A stretch of DNA of 64,000 nucleotides from contig JAWUZD010000009.1 of the NCBI GenBank assembly GCA_034110465.1, positions 62,001 to 126,000 on the forward strand. Reading direction: 5' to 3'. The number at the start of each line of letters is the position of its first letter. The first letter of the stretch is position 1. The notes beneath the pieces were generated by a model, which saw only the letters and a program-made list of their open reading frames with translations, was not told the DNA's origin and did no database searches. Positions 34,350 to 43,239 of the stretch are shown piece by piece. Both the position numbers and the translations under genes were made by a program. The DNA is from Aurantibacter sp034110465. Lineage in GTDB: Bacteria; Bacteroidota; Bacteroidia; Flavobacteriales; Flavobacteriaceae.

Positions 34350-35845
34350 TGTCATTAAAATCCTTTTTAGCTATACCATTTGCAAAATTAATAAAAAAGC
34401 AAGTTTATAAATGGGCAGATAACCCTATTAAAACTCAAGAAGCTGTTTTTGATAAATTATTGTCTCAAGCTTCAAAAACTCTATTTGGAAAAGATCATGA
34501 TTTTATAAATATCAAATCATATTCAGATTTTGTTAAACGTGTCCCTATAAGAGATTATGAAGCGTTAAGATATTATGTAGATAGAATGGTAGCTGGCGAG
34601 AAAGATGTCTTATGGCCGGGAAAACCACTTTATTTTGCAAAAACATCTGGTACAACATCTGGAGCTAAATATATTCCTCTAACTAAAGAAAGTATGCCAA
34701 GTCATATTGCGGCAGCTAAAAATGCTATTTTACTTTATATTGCTGAAACTGGTAATAGTAACGTTGTAAATGGTAAAATGATTTTTCTTCAAGGCAGCCC
34801 TATTTTAACGGAAATAAATGGTATTCAACTAGGAAGATTATCTGGAATTGTTGCGCACTTTGTTCCTAAGTACCTTCAAAAAAACAGAATGCCAAGTTGG
34901 GAGACTAATTGTATAGAAGATTGGGAAACTAAAGTAAATGCTGTTGTAGAAGAAACGGTTTCTGAGGATATGAGTATTATATCAGGAATACCATCTTGGG
35001 TGCAAATGTATTTTGAAAAACTTAATACTAGTACTGGAAAAAAAGTAGGAGATCTTTTTAAAAATTTCAACTTATTTATTTACGGAGGTGTTAATTTTGA
35101 ACCTTATAGAGCCAAATTTGAAAATTTAATAGGTAGAAAAGTTGATGGTATTGAATTGTATCCTGCAAGCGAAGGTTTTTTTGCATTTCAAGACAAGCAA
35201 TCTGAAACAGGAATGTTGCTGCAATTAAATTCAGGTATGTTCTATGAGTTTGTAAAAGCTGACCAGTTTTATGATGAAAACCCTAATCGTATAACCATTA
35301 AAGATGTAGAACTAGGAGTTAATTATGTTATGATAATTTCAACTAATGCTGGTCTTTGGGCATACAATATTGGAGATACAGTAATTTTTACAAGTTTAAA
35401 ACCATATCGTGTAATTGTTTCCGGAAGAATAAAACATTTTATTTCAGCTTTTGGAGAACATGTTATAGGAAAAGAAGTAGAATGTGCTTTAAAAATGGCT
35501 TTAGAAGAAGAACCAGAAGTTAGAATTTCAGAATTTACTGTTGCTCCACAAATAAACCCTAATAATGGGTTGCCATATCACGAATGGTTTATTGAGTTTG
35601 AGAATGAACCAAATAGTATATTAAATTTTGCATCTAAAATTGATGAAGCCTTAAAGAGTCAAAATAGTTATTATTTAGATTTAATACAAGGTAAGGTTTT
35701 GCAAACGCTGCAAATATCAAGAGTCCAAAAAAACGGATTTCAATCTTATATGAAATCTGTTGGAAGATTAGGTGGACAAAATAAAATTCCACGTTTAACT
35801 AATGATAGAAAAATAGCAGATGTACTTCAAAAATATTTATTGTAA
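34349..35845 (+). CDS. GH3 family acyl-acid-amido-synthetase-like protein
   Basis: 498 residues, matching the plant GH3 auxin-responsive family of adenylate-forming enzymes, which couple an acid to an amino acid through an acyl-AMP. Visible: N-terminal helical part (DFVKRVPIRDYEALRYYVDR), the ATP loop AKTSGTTSGAKYIPLT (near 93-108), YPASEGFFAFQ and the YNIGDTVIFTSLKPYRVIVSG segment linking to the C-terminal lid. Bacterial substrates are unknown. It overlaps the M23 gene by 1 bp and is followed by a DUF6909 gene after 23 bp, suggesting joint function or envelope-related modification (inference). Confidence 0.88.
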   Translation: MSLKSFLAIPFAKLIKKQVYKWADNPIKTQEAVFDKLLSQASKTLFGKDHDFINIKSYSDFVKRVPIRDYEALRYYVDRMVAGEKDVLWPGKPLYFAKTSGTTSGAKYIPLTKESMPSHIAAAKNAILLYIAETGNSNVVNGKMIFLQGSPILTEINGIQLGRLSGIVAHFVPKYLQKNRMPSWETNCIEDWETKVNAVVEETVSEDMSIISGIPSWVQMYFEKLNTSTGKKVGDLFKNFNLFIYGGVNFEPYRAKFENLIGRKVDGIELYPASEGFFAFQDKQSETGMLLQLNSGMFYEFVKADQFYDENPNRITIKDVELGVNYVMIISTNAGLWAYNIGDTVIFTSLKPYRVIVSGRIKHFISAFGEHVIGKEVECALKMALEEEPEVRISEFTVAPQINPNNGLPYHEWFIEFENEPNSILNFASKIDEALKSQNSYYLDLIQGKVLQTLQISRVQKNGFQSYMKSVGRLGGQNKIPRLTNDRKIADVLQKYLL

Positions 35846-35868
35846 ATTGCCTTTTTAGTAAAAAAAAT

Positions 35869-37560
35869 ATGAAACCAAATATAAATAAACACGAAAGAAA
35901 TAGAGCTCAAGAGAGTAGTAATGCTATAGAAAGATTGTATATAACTATGCGTCACCTTTTTAATAGAGGTTTTTATAAGCCTATGGGAGTTTCTGGAGAA
36001 TCTCTTAGAGAAGCATTACTTATTTTAAGACCAGAAATATATGGCTTTATTGCTGAAGATAAGACCGAACTTACGGGACTACATTACGTAATAGATAGAT
36101 TGCCAATTGGTATTGAAGAATGTCGATATATTAACCTTACAAGTGATGAAGGTTATAAAAACTCTCATTTTACACCAATAATTCCAGAAAAACGTCGTCG
36201 TAACTGTTATAGAATAGATACCGAGCAAATGAATATTGAAATTACGCGTGGAAGAAGCGAAATTTATGACATTCTAACTCACTTAACATTCTTATTTATA
36301 GAGTCTCAGAAAATTTCTAAACGAGTTTTAATAGATGAGTGCGGAACAACTAGCAGAGATTGGCAAAAGCTGGAATCAGCAGTTTTAAGTAAAAAGAAAT
36401 TAAGTCTAAAAGATAGAGAAATAGCAATAACACATACAGCAAATATTCTAAATCACACTTTTAAAGATGTTTTGGCTATTTATAAAAATTTTGCAACAGA
36501 AAAAAAGCCAGAACGTTTTCTAGAAATTATATATTGGTTAGGTCAACTATCAATAAATGAAGAATTAAATAACGAAAAACGAATTGTTACTTTTAGTAAA
36601 GTTTTAAGAGAGCGATTAGGACATCATATTCACGGAGAAATTTGGGCCGATAATATAAAAGAAGTACTTGCTAAAAATAATTATTTAGACAGACCAATAC
36701 ATATAATAAGTGCAAATCTTCATAGTGTAATGAACACTTTATATGCGCCAAAAGCACTAAAAGGAAAAACAGAAAAAAGACCTTTTGAGCTGTATGAAGA
36801 CTTAAGTTTAAAAGAAAACTCTAAACTTCGAGAAAAAGTAGAAGTACTAGCAAAAAAAGAAGGTTGTATTTTTATAAAGGATCAATCTGGAACAAATATA
36901 GATGTTCAAATTATAGATTCAGCTGTAATAGATACTCAAGATTTAGACTTTAATATTACATTAAGCCCTACAAAAGAAAAAAATCCTATTATATTTGTTA
37001 TGGATTATGCTTTTGGAGAACAAGCTTATGAAACCATAGACGAATTACTTAAGCCATATAAAAAAGGAGACAATAATATTCATTTGAATATAGAATCACT
37101 TTCAATTATGGGTAAAGCAGGTATTTTAGAAGGTGGAAAAGGTGATATTATGATTCCTTCTGCACATATTTTTGAAGGAACAGCTGATAATTATCCATTT
37201 AAAAATGAATTATCTAAATCTGATTTTGATTTAGATGGTATTTCGGTTTTTGAAGGGTCAATGATTACTGTTTTAGGTACATCACTTCAAAATAAAGATA
37301 TATTAAAATTCTTTTTTAATTCGACATGGAATGTCATTGGGTTAGAAATGGAAGGAGCTCATTATCAGAAAGCTATTCAATCAGCATCAAAAGTTAGGAA
37401 AAGTATTAATCCAAATATAAAAGTAAGATATGCTTATTACGCAAGTGATAACCCATTAGAAACAGGAAGTACATTAGCTTCAGGAGGCTTGGGGACTTCA
37501 GGCGTAAGACCAACATATGTTATAACACGTAAAATAATCGAACAAATATTTAATAGTTAA
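35869..37560 (+). CDS. DUF6909 family protein with nucleoside-phosphorylase-like C-terminus
   Basis: 563 residues. I recognise a conserved uncharacterised flavobacterial family (I believe DUF6909). The N-terminal half is mostly helical (SSNAIERLYITMRHLFNRGF). The C-terminal third shows a pattern like the PNP/MTAN fold: GKAGILEGGKGDIMI (415-429), a GLEMEGAHYQKAI segment (491 on; compare the DMEGAA of MTA/SAH nucleosidases) and ASDNP (525-529; compare the SDxA Asp). The real activity is unknown; nucleosidase-like catalysis is only an inference. It sits 23 bp after GH3 and 1 bp before the Wzz-like gene. Confidence 0.8.
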   Translation: MKPNINKHERNRAQESSNAIERLYITMRHLFNRGFYKPMGVSGESLREALLILRPEIYGFIAEDKTELTGLHYVIDRLPIGIEECRYINLTSDEGYKNSHFTPIIPEKRRRNCYRIDTEQMNIEITRGRSEIYDILTHLTFLFIESQKISKRVLIDECGTTSRDWQKLESAVLSKKKLSLKDREIAITHTANILNHTFKDVLAIYKNFATEKKPERFLEIIYWLGQLSINEELNNEKRIVTFSKVLRERLGHHIHGEIWADNIKEVLAKNNYLDRPIHIISANLHSVMNTLYAPKALKGKTEKRPFELYEDLSLKENSKLREKVEVLAKKEGCIFIKDQSGTNIDVQIIDSAVIDTQDLDFNITLSPTKEKNPIIFVMDYAFGEQAYETIDELLKPYKKGDNNIHLNIESLSIMGKAGILEGGKGDIMIPSAHIFEGTADNYPFKNELSKSDFDLDGISVFEGSMITVLGTSLQNKDILKFFFNSTWNVIGLEMEGAHYQKAIQSASKVRKSINPNIKVRYAYYASDNPLETGSTLASGGLGTSGVRPTYVITRKIIEQIFNS

Positions 37561-37561
37561 T

Positions 37562-38683
37562 ATGAATATAGAACAAAATTCAAATCAGAATAACAAATCA
37601 GAGGAGGTGGATTTAATAATTTTCTTTAATTATATAGGAGATAGATTTGAAAAATTATTTAGATATATATCTGGTTTTTTTAAGACTATTTTTTCTACCA
37701 TAATATATTTACTAAAAACACTTTTTAATAGCTGGAAAATGGTTTTAGGAATCTTAATTATTGCATATGGTATAGGTTATTATATGGAAACTAAAATAAC
37801 ACCTATATATACTACAAGTATGTTAGTTGAGCCATATTTTGATTCTAAGTATCAGTTGGTGGCTAATATTAATTATTTTAATGCTTTAATATCTAATAAA
37901 GATTATGATATGTTAAAGCAAATTTTTAATGTAGATACAGAAACTATTAAAAATTTAAAAAGATTTAAGATAGAGCCAGGTCCTGAAACAGAAAATGATA
38001 GAATTTTACAATATTTAGATTTTAAAGATAAATTTGTTTCAGAAGTACAAGTTGATAATCCCCTAAAAAAAGGAAAAGAAGCAGTTACTTTACGTAAAAA
38101 TGAAGTAAATGTATCTTTTGAAGATTTTGTAAAAAACAGAAGTATATATGCGGGTAAATATTTTTTAATTACCGCTACAGCATCAAAAGATGATATTTTT
38201 AAGAGTATTGAAGAAGGTGTATACAAGTCTTTTCAAAATAGTTATTCTGAAAAGATAATGGAAAGGGATACACTTTTAGTAAATATTCAAAGGAAAAGTT
38301 TCAAGGAGCAGCTTAAAGAGATAGATGCTCTAAAGACCATATATATAGATGTTTTAAAAGATGCATCAACAAAGAAGCCTAATAGTAATGTTAAGGTTTC
38401 AGAACAAGGCGTTGCATTTTCTACAGAAACTCAAGTAACAAGGGAATATGAGTTGTTAGCTCAAGAATTAGTAATTAGAGATAAAATTAGAAAATTAGAT
38501 GAGCAGTTAGTTCGAAAAGATGATTTTTATGATGTAATTACGGGCTTTCAAAAAGTTGGAAATAAATCCACTTCATGGACTCAAAGACATAGATTAATTT
38601 ATCCTCTATTAGCTTTTGCTTTACTTTGCGGATTCTTTTTGGTAAGAAAGCTAATTAATTATACATATAGTTATGAAGACTAA
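37562..38683 (+). CDS. Wzz-like polysaccharide chain-length/co-polymerase protein
   Basis: 373 residues. Topology fits a polysaccharide co-polymerase: a membrane segment at about 61-75 (MVLGILIIAYGIGYYME) and another at about 345-363 (YPLLAFALLCGFFLV), with a large extracytoplasmic, partly coiled-coil domain between. The N-terminal 55 residues are unusually long and amphipathic (IFFNYIGDRFEKLFRYISGF). No Walker motifs, so it is not a tyrosine-kinase type. It opens the polysaccharide locus, starting 1 bp after DUF6909, and overlaps rfbB by 11 bp. Identity as Wzz is from topology and position. Confidence 0.65.
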   Translation: MNIEQNSNQNNKSEEVDLIIFFNYIGDRFEKLFRYISGFFKTIFSTIIYLLKTLFNSWKMVLGILIIAYGIGYYMETKITPIYTTSMLVEPYFDSKYQLVANINYFNALISNKDYDMLKQIFNVDTETIKNLKRFKIEPGPETENDRILQYLDFKDKFVSEVQVDNPLKKGKEAVTLRKNEVNVSFEDFVKNRSIYAGKYFLITATASKDDIFKSIEEGVYKSFQNSYSEKIMERDTLLVNIQRKSFKEQLKEIDALKTIYIDVLKDASTKKPNSNVKVSEQGVAFSTETQVTREYELLAQELVIRDKIRKLDEQLVRKDDFYDVITGFQKVGNKSTSWTQRHRLIYPLLAFALLCGFFLVRKLINYTYSYED

Positions 38684-39689
38684 GAAAATATTAATTACGG
38701 GAGGAGCAGGCTTTATAGGTGCTAATTTTGTAGAATATTTTTGTAAAAAATATCAAGAGGTTAGTGTTGTTAATGTTGATAAATTAACCTATGCAGGAGA
38801 TTTAGATAATTTAAAAGAAATTTCAAATTTAAACTATAATTTTGTTAAAGGTGATATTTGTGATAGAATGCTAATTCAAGATTTATTTGATAAATATAAA
38901 TTTGATGCTGTTATTCATTTTGCAGCAGAATCTCATGTAGATAATTCAATCAAAAACCCAGGTGCGTTTATCGATACAAATATTACAGGAACCTTTAATT
39001 TAATAGATGTTGCTAGGAATTTTTGGATGGAAGCTCCAAATCAATATAAAGATGAATATAAGCATGCGCGTTTTCATCATATTTCAACAGACGAGGTATA
39101 TGGCACTTTGGGAAAGGAAGGTTTGTTTACTGAAGAAACGCTATATGCACCAAACAGTCCATATAGCGCATCTAAAGCATCAAGTGATTTTATTGTTCGT
39201 AGTTATTTTCATACTTATGGAATGAATGTGATTACTACAAACTGTTCTAATAATTATGGGCCAAAGCAACATGATGAAAAATTAATACCAACTATAATTA
39301 GGAAAGCTATTTCGGGAGAAGATATTCCTATTTATGGTAATGGGTTGAATATTAGAGATTGGTTGTATGTTTTAGATCATTGTAAAGGAATTGAAATAGC
39401 CTTTAAAAATGGAAAAATTGGCGAAACATATAATGTTGGAGGAAGAAACGAAAAGAATAATTTATACATTGTAGATACAATTTGTAATATTTTAGATGAA
39501 TTAGTGCCAGGGGAAACCTCTTATAAAGACCAAATTACATTTGTAAAAGATAGAGCTGGTCATGATTTTAGATATGCTATCGATGCTTCAAAATTAGAAA
39601 ACGAATTAGGCTGGAAAGCTGATGAGAATTTTGAAACAGGTATTAAGAAAACTGTCGTTTGGTATCTTAATAAATATAAAATACAATAA
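38673..39689 (+). CDS. rfbB: dTDP-glucose 4,6-dehydratase
   Basis: 338 residues, extended SDR. NAD-binding GGAGFIGANF (9-18), HFAAESHVDNS, STDEVYGTLG and the catalytic YxxxK in SPYSASKASSDFIVRSY (near 160) are present, with the Thr-Asp-Glu active-site trio visible as STDEVYG. Second step of dTDP-L-rhamnose synthesis: dTDP-glucose to the 4-keto-6-deoxy sugar. It overlaps the Wzz-like gene by 11 bp and precedes rfbA by 2 bp. Confidence 0.97.
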   Translation: MKTKKILITGGAGFIGANFVEYFCKKYQEVSVVNVDKLTYAGDLDNLKEISNLNYNFVKGDICDRMLIQDLFDKYKFDAVIHFAAESHVDNSIKNPGAFIDTNITGTFNLIDVARNFWMEAPNQYKDEYKHARFHHISTDEVYGTLGKEGLFTEETLYAPNSPYSASKASSDFIVRSYFHTYGMNVITTNCSNNYGPKQHDEKLIPTIIRKAISGEDIPIYGNGLNIRDWLYVLDHCKGIEIAFKNGKIGETYNVGGRNEKNNLYIVDTICNILDELVPGETSYKDQITFVKDRAGHDFRYAIDASKLENELGWKADENFETGIKKTVVWYLNKYKIQ

Positions 39690-39691
39690 TT

Positions 39692-40555
39692 ATGAAAGGT
39701 ATTATACTTGCTGGAGGTTCTGGAACAAGATTACATCCATTAACTAAAGTTTTAAGTAAGCAATTAATGCCTATTTATGACAAACCTATGATTTATTATC
39801 CACTTTCTACTTTAATGGAAGCAGGTATAAACAATATTCTAATTATATCTACACCAGAGCATTTGCCTTTGTTTAAAGAATTACTAGGAGATGGTACACA
39901 ATTAGGTTGTCAATTTGAATACGCTGTGCAAGATCAACCAAATGGTTTAGCTGAAGCTTTTATTATTGGAGCAGATTTTATTGGTACGGACAAAGTTGCG
40001 TTAATATTAGGTGATAATATTTTTTATGGAACAGGATTATCTGATTTATTACAAGACAATAATAATCCAGATGGCGGAATTGTTTATGCGTACCATGTAA
40101 CAGATCCAGAACGTTATGGCGTTGTTAATTTTAACGAAAATGGAAAAGCATTATCTATAGAAGAAAAACCATTAAAGCCTAAGTCAAATTATGCTGTTCC
40201 TGGTATTTATTTTTATGATAATAATGTTGTTAGAATAGCTAAATCAATTAAACCTAGTCATAGAGGTGAATTAGAAATTACAGATATTAATAAAGCTTAT
40301 TTAGAGCAAGGTAAATTAAAAGTTAGTATTCTAGATAAAGGTACGGCATGGTTAGATACTGGTACTTTTAATTCTTTAATGCAAGCGTCTCAATTTGTTC
40401 AAGTAATTGAAGAACGCCAAGGTTTAAAAATTGGAGCTATTGAAGAAGTTGCATTCAGAATGGGATATATTACTAAACAACAATTAATAGATTTAGCAAC
40501 ACCACTTTTAAAAAGCGGATATGGAAAACATTTAATTAGTTTAATCAACGAATAA
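39692..40555 (+). CDS. rfbA: Glucose-1-phosphate thymidylyltransferase
   Basis: 287 residues, the short single-domain form. Signature LAGGSGTRLHPLTKVLSKQL (6-25), PMIYYPLSTLMEAGI, the sugar-binding LILGDNIFYG and the EKPLKPKSNYAVPGIYFYD segment. First step of dTDP-rhamnose synthesis, dTTP plus glucose-1-phosphate. It ends on the start codon of rfbC (1-bp overlap). Confidence 0.98.
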   Translation: MKGIILAGGSGTRLHPLTKVLSKQLMPIYDKPMIYYPLSTLMEAGINNILIISTPEHLPLFKELLGDGTQLGCQFEYAVQDQPNGLAEAFIIGADFIGTDKVALILGDNIFYGTGLSDLLQDNNNPDGGIVYAYHVTDPERYGVVNFNENGKALSIEEKPLKPKSNYAVPGIYFYDNNVVRIAKSIKPSHRGELEITDINKAYLEQGKLKVSILDKGTAWLDTGTFNSLMQASQFVQVIEERQGLKIGAIEEVAFRMGYITKQQLIDLATPLLKSGYGKHLISLINE

Positions 40556-41097
40556 TGAAAGTTACAGCAACTGAATTAAAGGATTGTTTTGTTTTAGAAC
40601 CAAGTATTTTTGGAGATTCAAGAGGTTATTTTTTTGAATCTTATAATAAGAGTAAGTTTGAAAAAGAGACAGGTTTACAAATAAATTTTATTCAAGATAA
40701 TGAAGCCTTTTCTACAAAAGGTGCTTTAAGAGGATTGCATTTTCAAGAAGGAGAATATTCGCAAGCAAAATTAGTAAGAGTGACTGCTGGAAAAGTTTTA
40801 GATGTCGTAGTCGATTTAAGGCCTAATTCTTTAACTTTTTTAAAACATATTACAATAGAATTGAGTTCTGAGAATAAAAAACAACTTTTTGTTCCTAAAG
40901 GTTTTGCACATGGCTATGTAGTAATTAGTGATACGGCTGTTTTTAATTACAAATGTGATAATATATATAATAAAGCATCAGAAAGCGGTGTGATCTTCAA
41001 TGACAAAACTTTAAATATTGATTGGGCTTTAGACCCTTCAGAATATATTATATCTGAGAAAGATAAAGTATTACCAACCATAAAAGAGTTGTTTTAA
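40555..41097 (+). CDS. rfbC: dTDP-4-dehydrorhamnose 3,5-epimerase
   Basis: 180 residues, cupin fold. GYFFESYNKSKF, FIQDNEAFSTKGALRGLHFQ (general-base His and substrate Arg region) and PKGFAHGYVVIS are the family motifs. Third step of the rhamnose pathway. It overlaps rfbA by 1 bp and is followed by rfbD after 2 bp, giving the gene order B-A-C-D. Confidence 0.97.
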   Translation: MKVTATELKDCFVLEPSIFGDSRGYFFESYNKSKFEKETGLQINFIQDNEAFSTKGALRGLHFQEGEYSQAKLVRVTAGKVLDVVVDLRPNSLTFLKHITIELSSENKKQLFVPKGFAHGYVVISDTAVFNYKCDNIYNKASESGVIFNDKTLNIDWALDPSEYIISEKDKVLPTIKELF

Positions 41098-41099
41098 TT

Positions 41100-41945
41100 A
41101 TGCGTGTTCTTGTAGTCGGTTCTAATGGTCAATTAGGTCAAAGCTTAAAATCAATATCCTCTAAATACAATATTGATTTCTCGTATACAGACCGAAATGT
41201 TTTAGATATTACAAATCAAGAAAATGTTGCTTCATTTTTTGAAAATGCAAAATTTGATTTTTGTTTAAATTGTTCGGCATATACCGCAGTAGATAAGGCT
41301 GAAGAAGAATTAGAATTAGCAAATAAAATAAATGTATTAGGGGTTTCGTACCTTGCTGAAGGTTGTAAAAAGACTAAAACTACATTAATACATATATCAA
41401 CAGATTTTGTTTTTAATGGCAAATCATTCAAACCGTATTCAGAAGAGGATATTACACAGCCTATTTCAGTTTACGGACAAACAAAATTAGACGGAGAAAA
41501 AGAAATCCAAAAAATATTAGGCAGTTATTATATTATTAGAACCTCCTGGTTGTACTCTGAATTTGGTAATAACTTTATGAAGAGCATGCTGAGTTTGTCT
41601 AAAACCAGAAATGAATTAAGTATAGTTAGCGATCAAATAGGAACTCCAACTTATGCTGTAGATTTAGCAAAAGTCATTATTCACATTATAGAATCCAAAC
41701 CTAATTATGGACTATATCATTACAGTAACCTAGGAGTTTCAAGTTGGTACGATTTTTCAAAAGCGATATTTGAGTATTCTAATATTGATATAAAAGTAAA
41801 TTCTATTCCCTCAAAACAATATCTTACACCAGCAAAGCGTCCTTTTTTTAGCGTTTTAGATAAAACAAAAATTCAAAATAATTTTAATTTAGAGATACCT
41901 TATTGGCGAGAAAGTCTTAAAAAAAGTTTAAAAGCCGTATTTTAG
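41100..41945 (+). CDS. rfbD: dTDP-4-dehydrorhamnose reductase
   Basis: 281 residues, SDR. VVGSNGQLGQSL (nucleotide site, 5-16), NCSAYTAVDKAEEE, HISTDFVFNGK and YGQTKLDGEKEI (catalytic Tyr and Lys) are present. Last step to dTDP-L-rhamnose. Gene follows rfbC by 2 bp; the next gene starts after 19 bp. Confidence 0.97.
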   Translation: MRVLVVGSNGQLGQSLKSISSKYNIDFSYTDRNVLDITNQENVASFFENAKFDFCLNCSAYTAVDKAEEELELANKINVLGVSYLAEGCKKTKTTLIHISTDFVFNGKSFKPYSEEDITQPISVYGQTKLDGEKEIQKILGSYYIIRTSWLYSEFGNNFMKSMLSLSKTRNELSIVSDQIGTPTYAVDLAKVIIHIIESKPNYGLYHYSNLGVSSWYDFSKAIFEYSNIDIKVNSIPSKQYLTPAKRPFFSVLDKTKIQNNFNLEIPYWRESLKKSLKAVF

Positions 41946-41964
41946 CCTAAAATTTAGAAATACG

Positions 41965-43236
41965 ATGTCTCAAAAAATAGCAATTATTGGCCTAGGTTAT
42001 GTTGGATTACCTTTAGCTGTTGAGTTTGCCAAAAAATATCAAGTAGTTGGTTTTGATATAAATGAAAAACGTGTAAACGAATTAAATAGCGGTCATGACA
42101 GTACTTTAGAAGTTAGTGATGAGAATTTGAAAGCAGTTTTAAATCAAGATAATTCAAAAGGTTTAAAATTAAGTTTCAATGCATCAGACATAGCAGATTG
42201 TAATGTTTATATAGTAACAGTTCCTACACCAGTAGATATAAATAATAGACCCGTTTTAACGCCTTTAGTTAAAGCTTCAGAAACTATAGGTAAAGTCTTA
42301 TCTAAAGGAGATATTGTAATTTATGAATCTACTGTTTATCCTGGGGTAACAGAAGATACTTGTGTTCCTGTTTTAGAAAAAATTAGTGGATTAGAATTTA
42401 ATAAAGATTTTTACGGAGGTTATTCTCCAGAACGTATTAATCCAGGAGATAAAACACATACGGTTGCAAATATTATGAAAGTAACATCTGGTTCTACACC
42501 AGAAATAGGTGTAATTGTGAACAATCTATATGCTTCTATTATTACAGCTGGAACACATTTAGCACCTACAATTAAAGTTGCGGAAGCTGCAAAAGTTATT
42601 GAAAATGCTCAGCGTGATATAAATATTGCTTTTGTAAACGAATTGGCAAAAATATTTAATAAATTAGATATAGATACGCATGCAGTACTTGAAGCAGCAT
42701 CTACAAAATGGAATTTCTTGCCATTTAAACCAGGTTTAGTTGGTGGACATTGTATTGGTGTAGATCCATATTATTTAGCACAGAAAGCTCAAGAAGTTGG
42801 TTATCACCCAGAAATTATTTTAGCAGGAAGGCGTTTAAATGATTCTATGGGAGAATTTGTTGCAACAGAAGTTTTAAAGCTAATGGTTCAAAAGTCTATT
42901 ACTGTTAAAGATGCTAAAGTTTTGATGTTAGGAATAACATTTAAAGAGAACTGTCCTGATATAAGAAACACTAAAGCTATTGATGTTTACACTGCATTAG
43001 AATCTTTTAATATGAATGTCGATGTTTATGATCCTTGGGCAAATGATTTAGAAGTAAAGCACGAATATGGTATAGATACTATTTCTGAAATTACTGACAC
43101 TTATGATGCTATAATACATGTGGTTTCTCATGATAAATTTGACGCTATAGATTTACACGCTTTAAAAAATGAAAATTCAATAATTTATGATGTAAAAGGA
43201 AACTTAACATCTAAATTAGTTGATAAAAGATTATAA
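41965..43236 (+). CDS. UDP-N-acetylhexosamine 6-dehydrogenase (TviB/WbpO type)
   Basis: 423 residues, nucleotide-sugar dehydrogenase of the UDP-GlcNAc/UDP-GalNAc group. NAD site IAIIGLGYVGLPLAVEF, IYESTVYPGVTEDTCVPVLE, and the catalytic Cys in LVGGHCIGVDPYYLAQKA; the downstream EVGYHPEIILAGRRLND is typical of TviB/WbpO rather than UDP-glucose dehydrogenase. It makes the uronic acid. It starts 19 bp after rfbD and is followed 3 bp later by a 4-epimerase gene, the same pair as in Vi antigen and O6 loci. Confidence 0.92.
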   Translation: MSQKIAIIGLGYVGLPLAVEFAKKYQVVGFDINEKRVNELNSGHDSTLEVSDENLKAVLNQDNSKGLKLSFNASDIADCNVYIVTVPTPVDINNRPVLTPLVKASETIGKVLSKGDIVIYESTVYPGVTEDTCVPVLEKISGLEFNKDFYGGYSPERINPGDKTHTVANIMKVTSGSTPEIGVIVNNLYASIITAGTHLAPTIKVAEAAKVIENAQRDINIAFVNELAKIFNKLDIDTHAVLEAASTKWNFLPFKPGLVGGHCIGVDPYYLAQKAQEVGYHPEIILAGRRLNDSMGEFVATEVLKLMVQKSITVKDAKVLMLGITFKENCPDIRNTKAIDVYTALESFNMNVDVYDPWANDLEVKHEYGIDTISEITDTYDAIIHVVSHDKFDAIDLHALKNENSIIYDVKGNLTSKLVDKRL

Positions 43237-43239
43237 TTT

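Noticed and set aside
37903..38226. 107-residue minus-strand open frame within the Wzz-like gene
   Set aside because: Low-complexity shadow frame in AT-rich DNA, no domain, and fully inside a coding gene.
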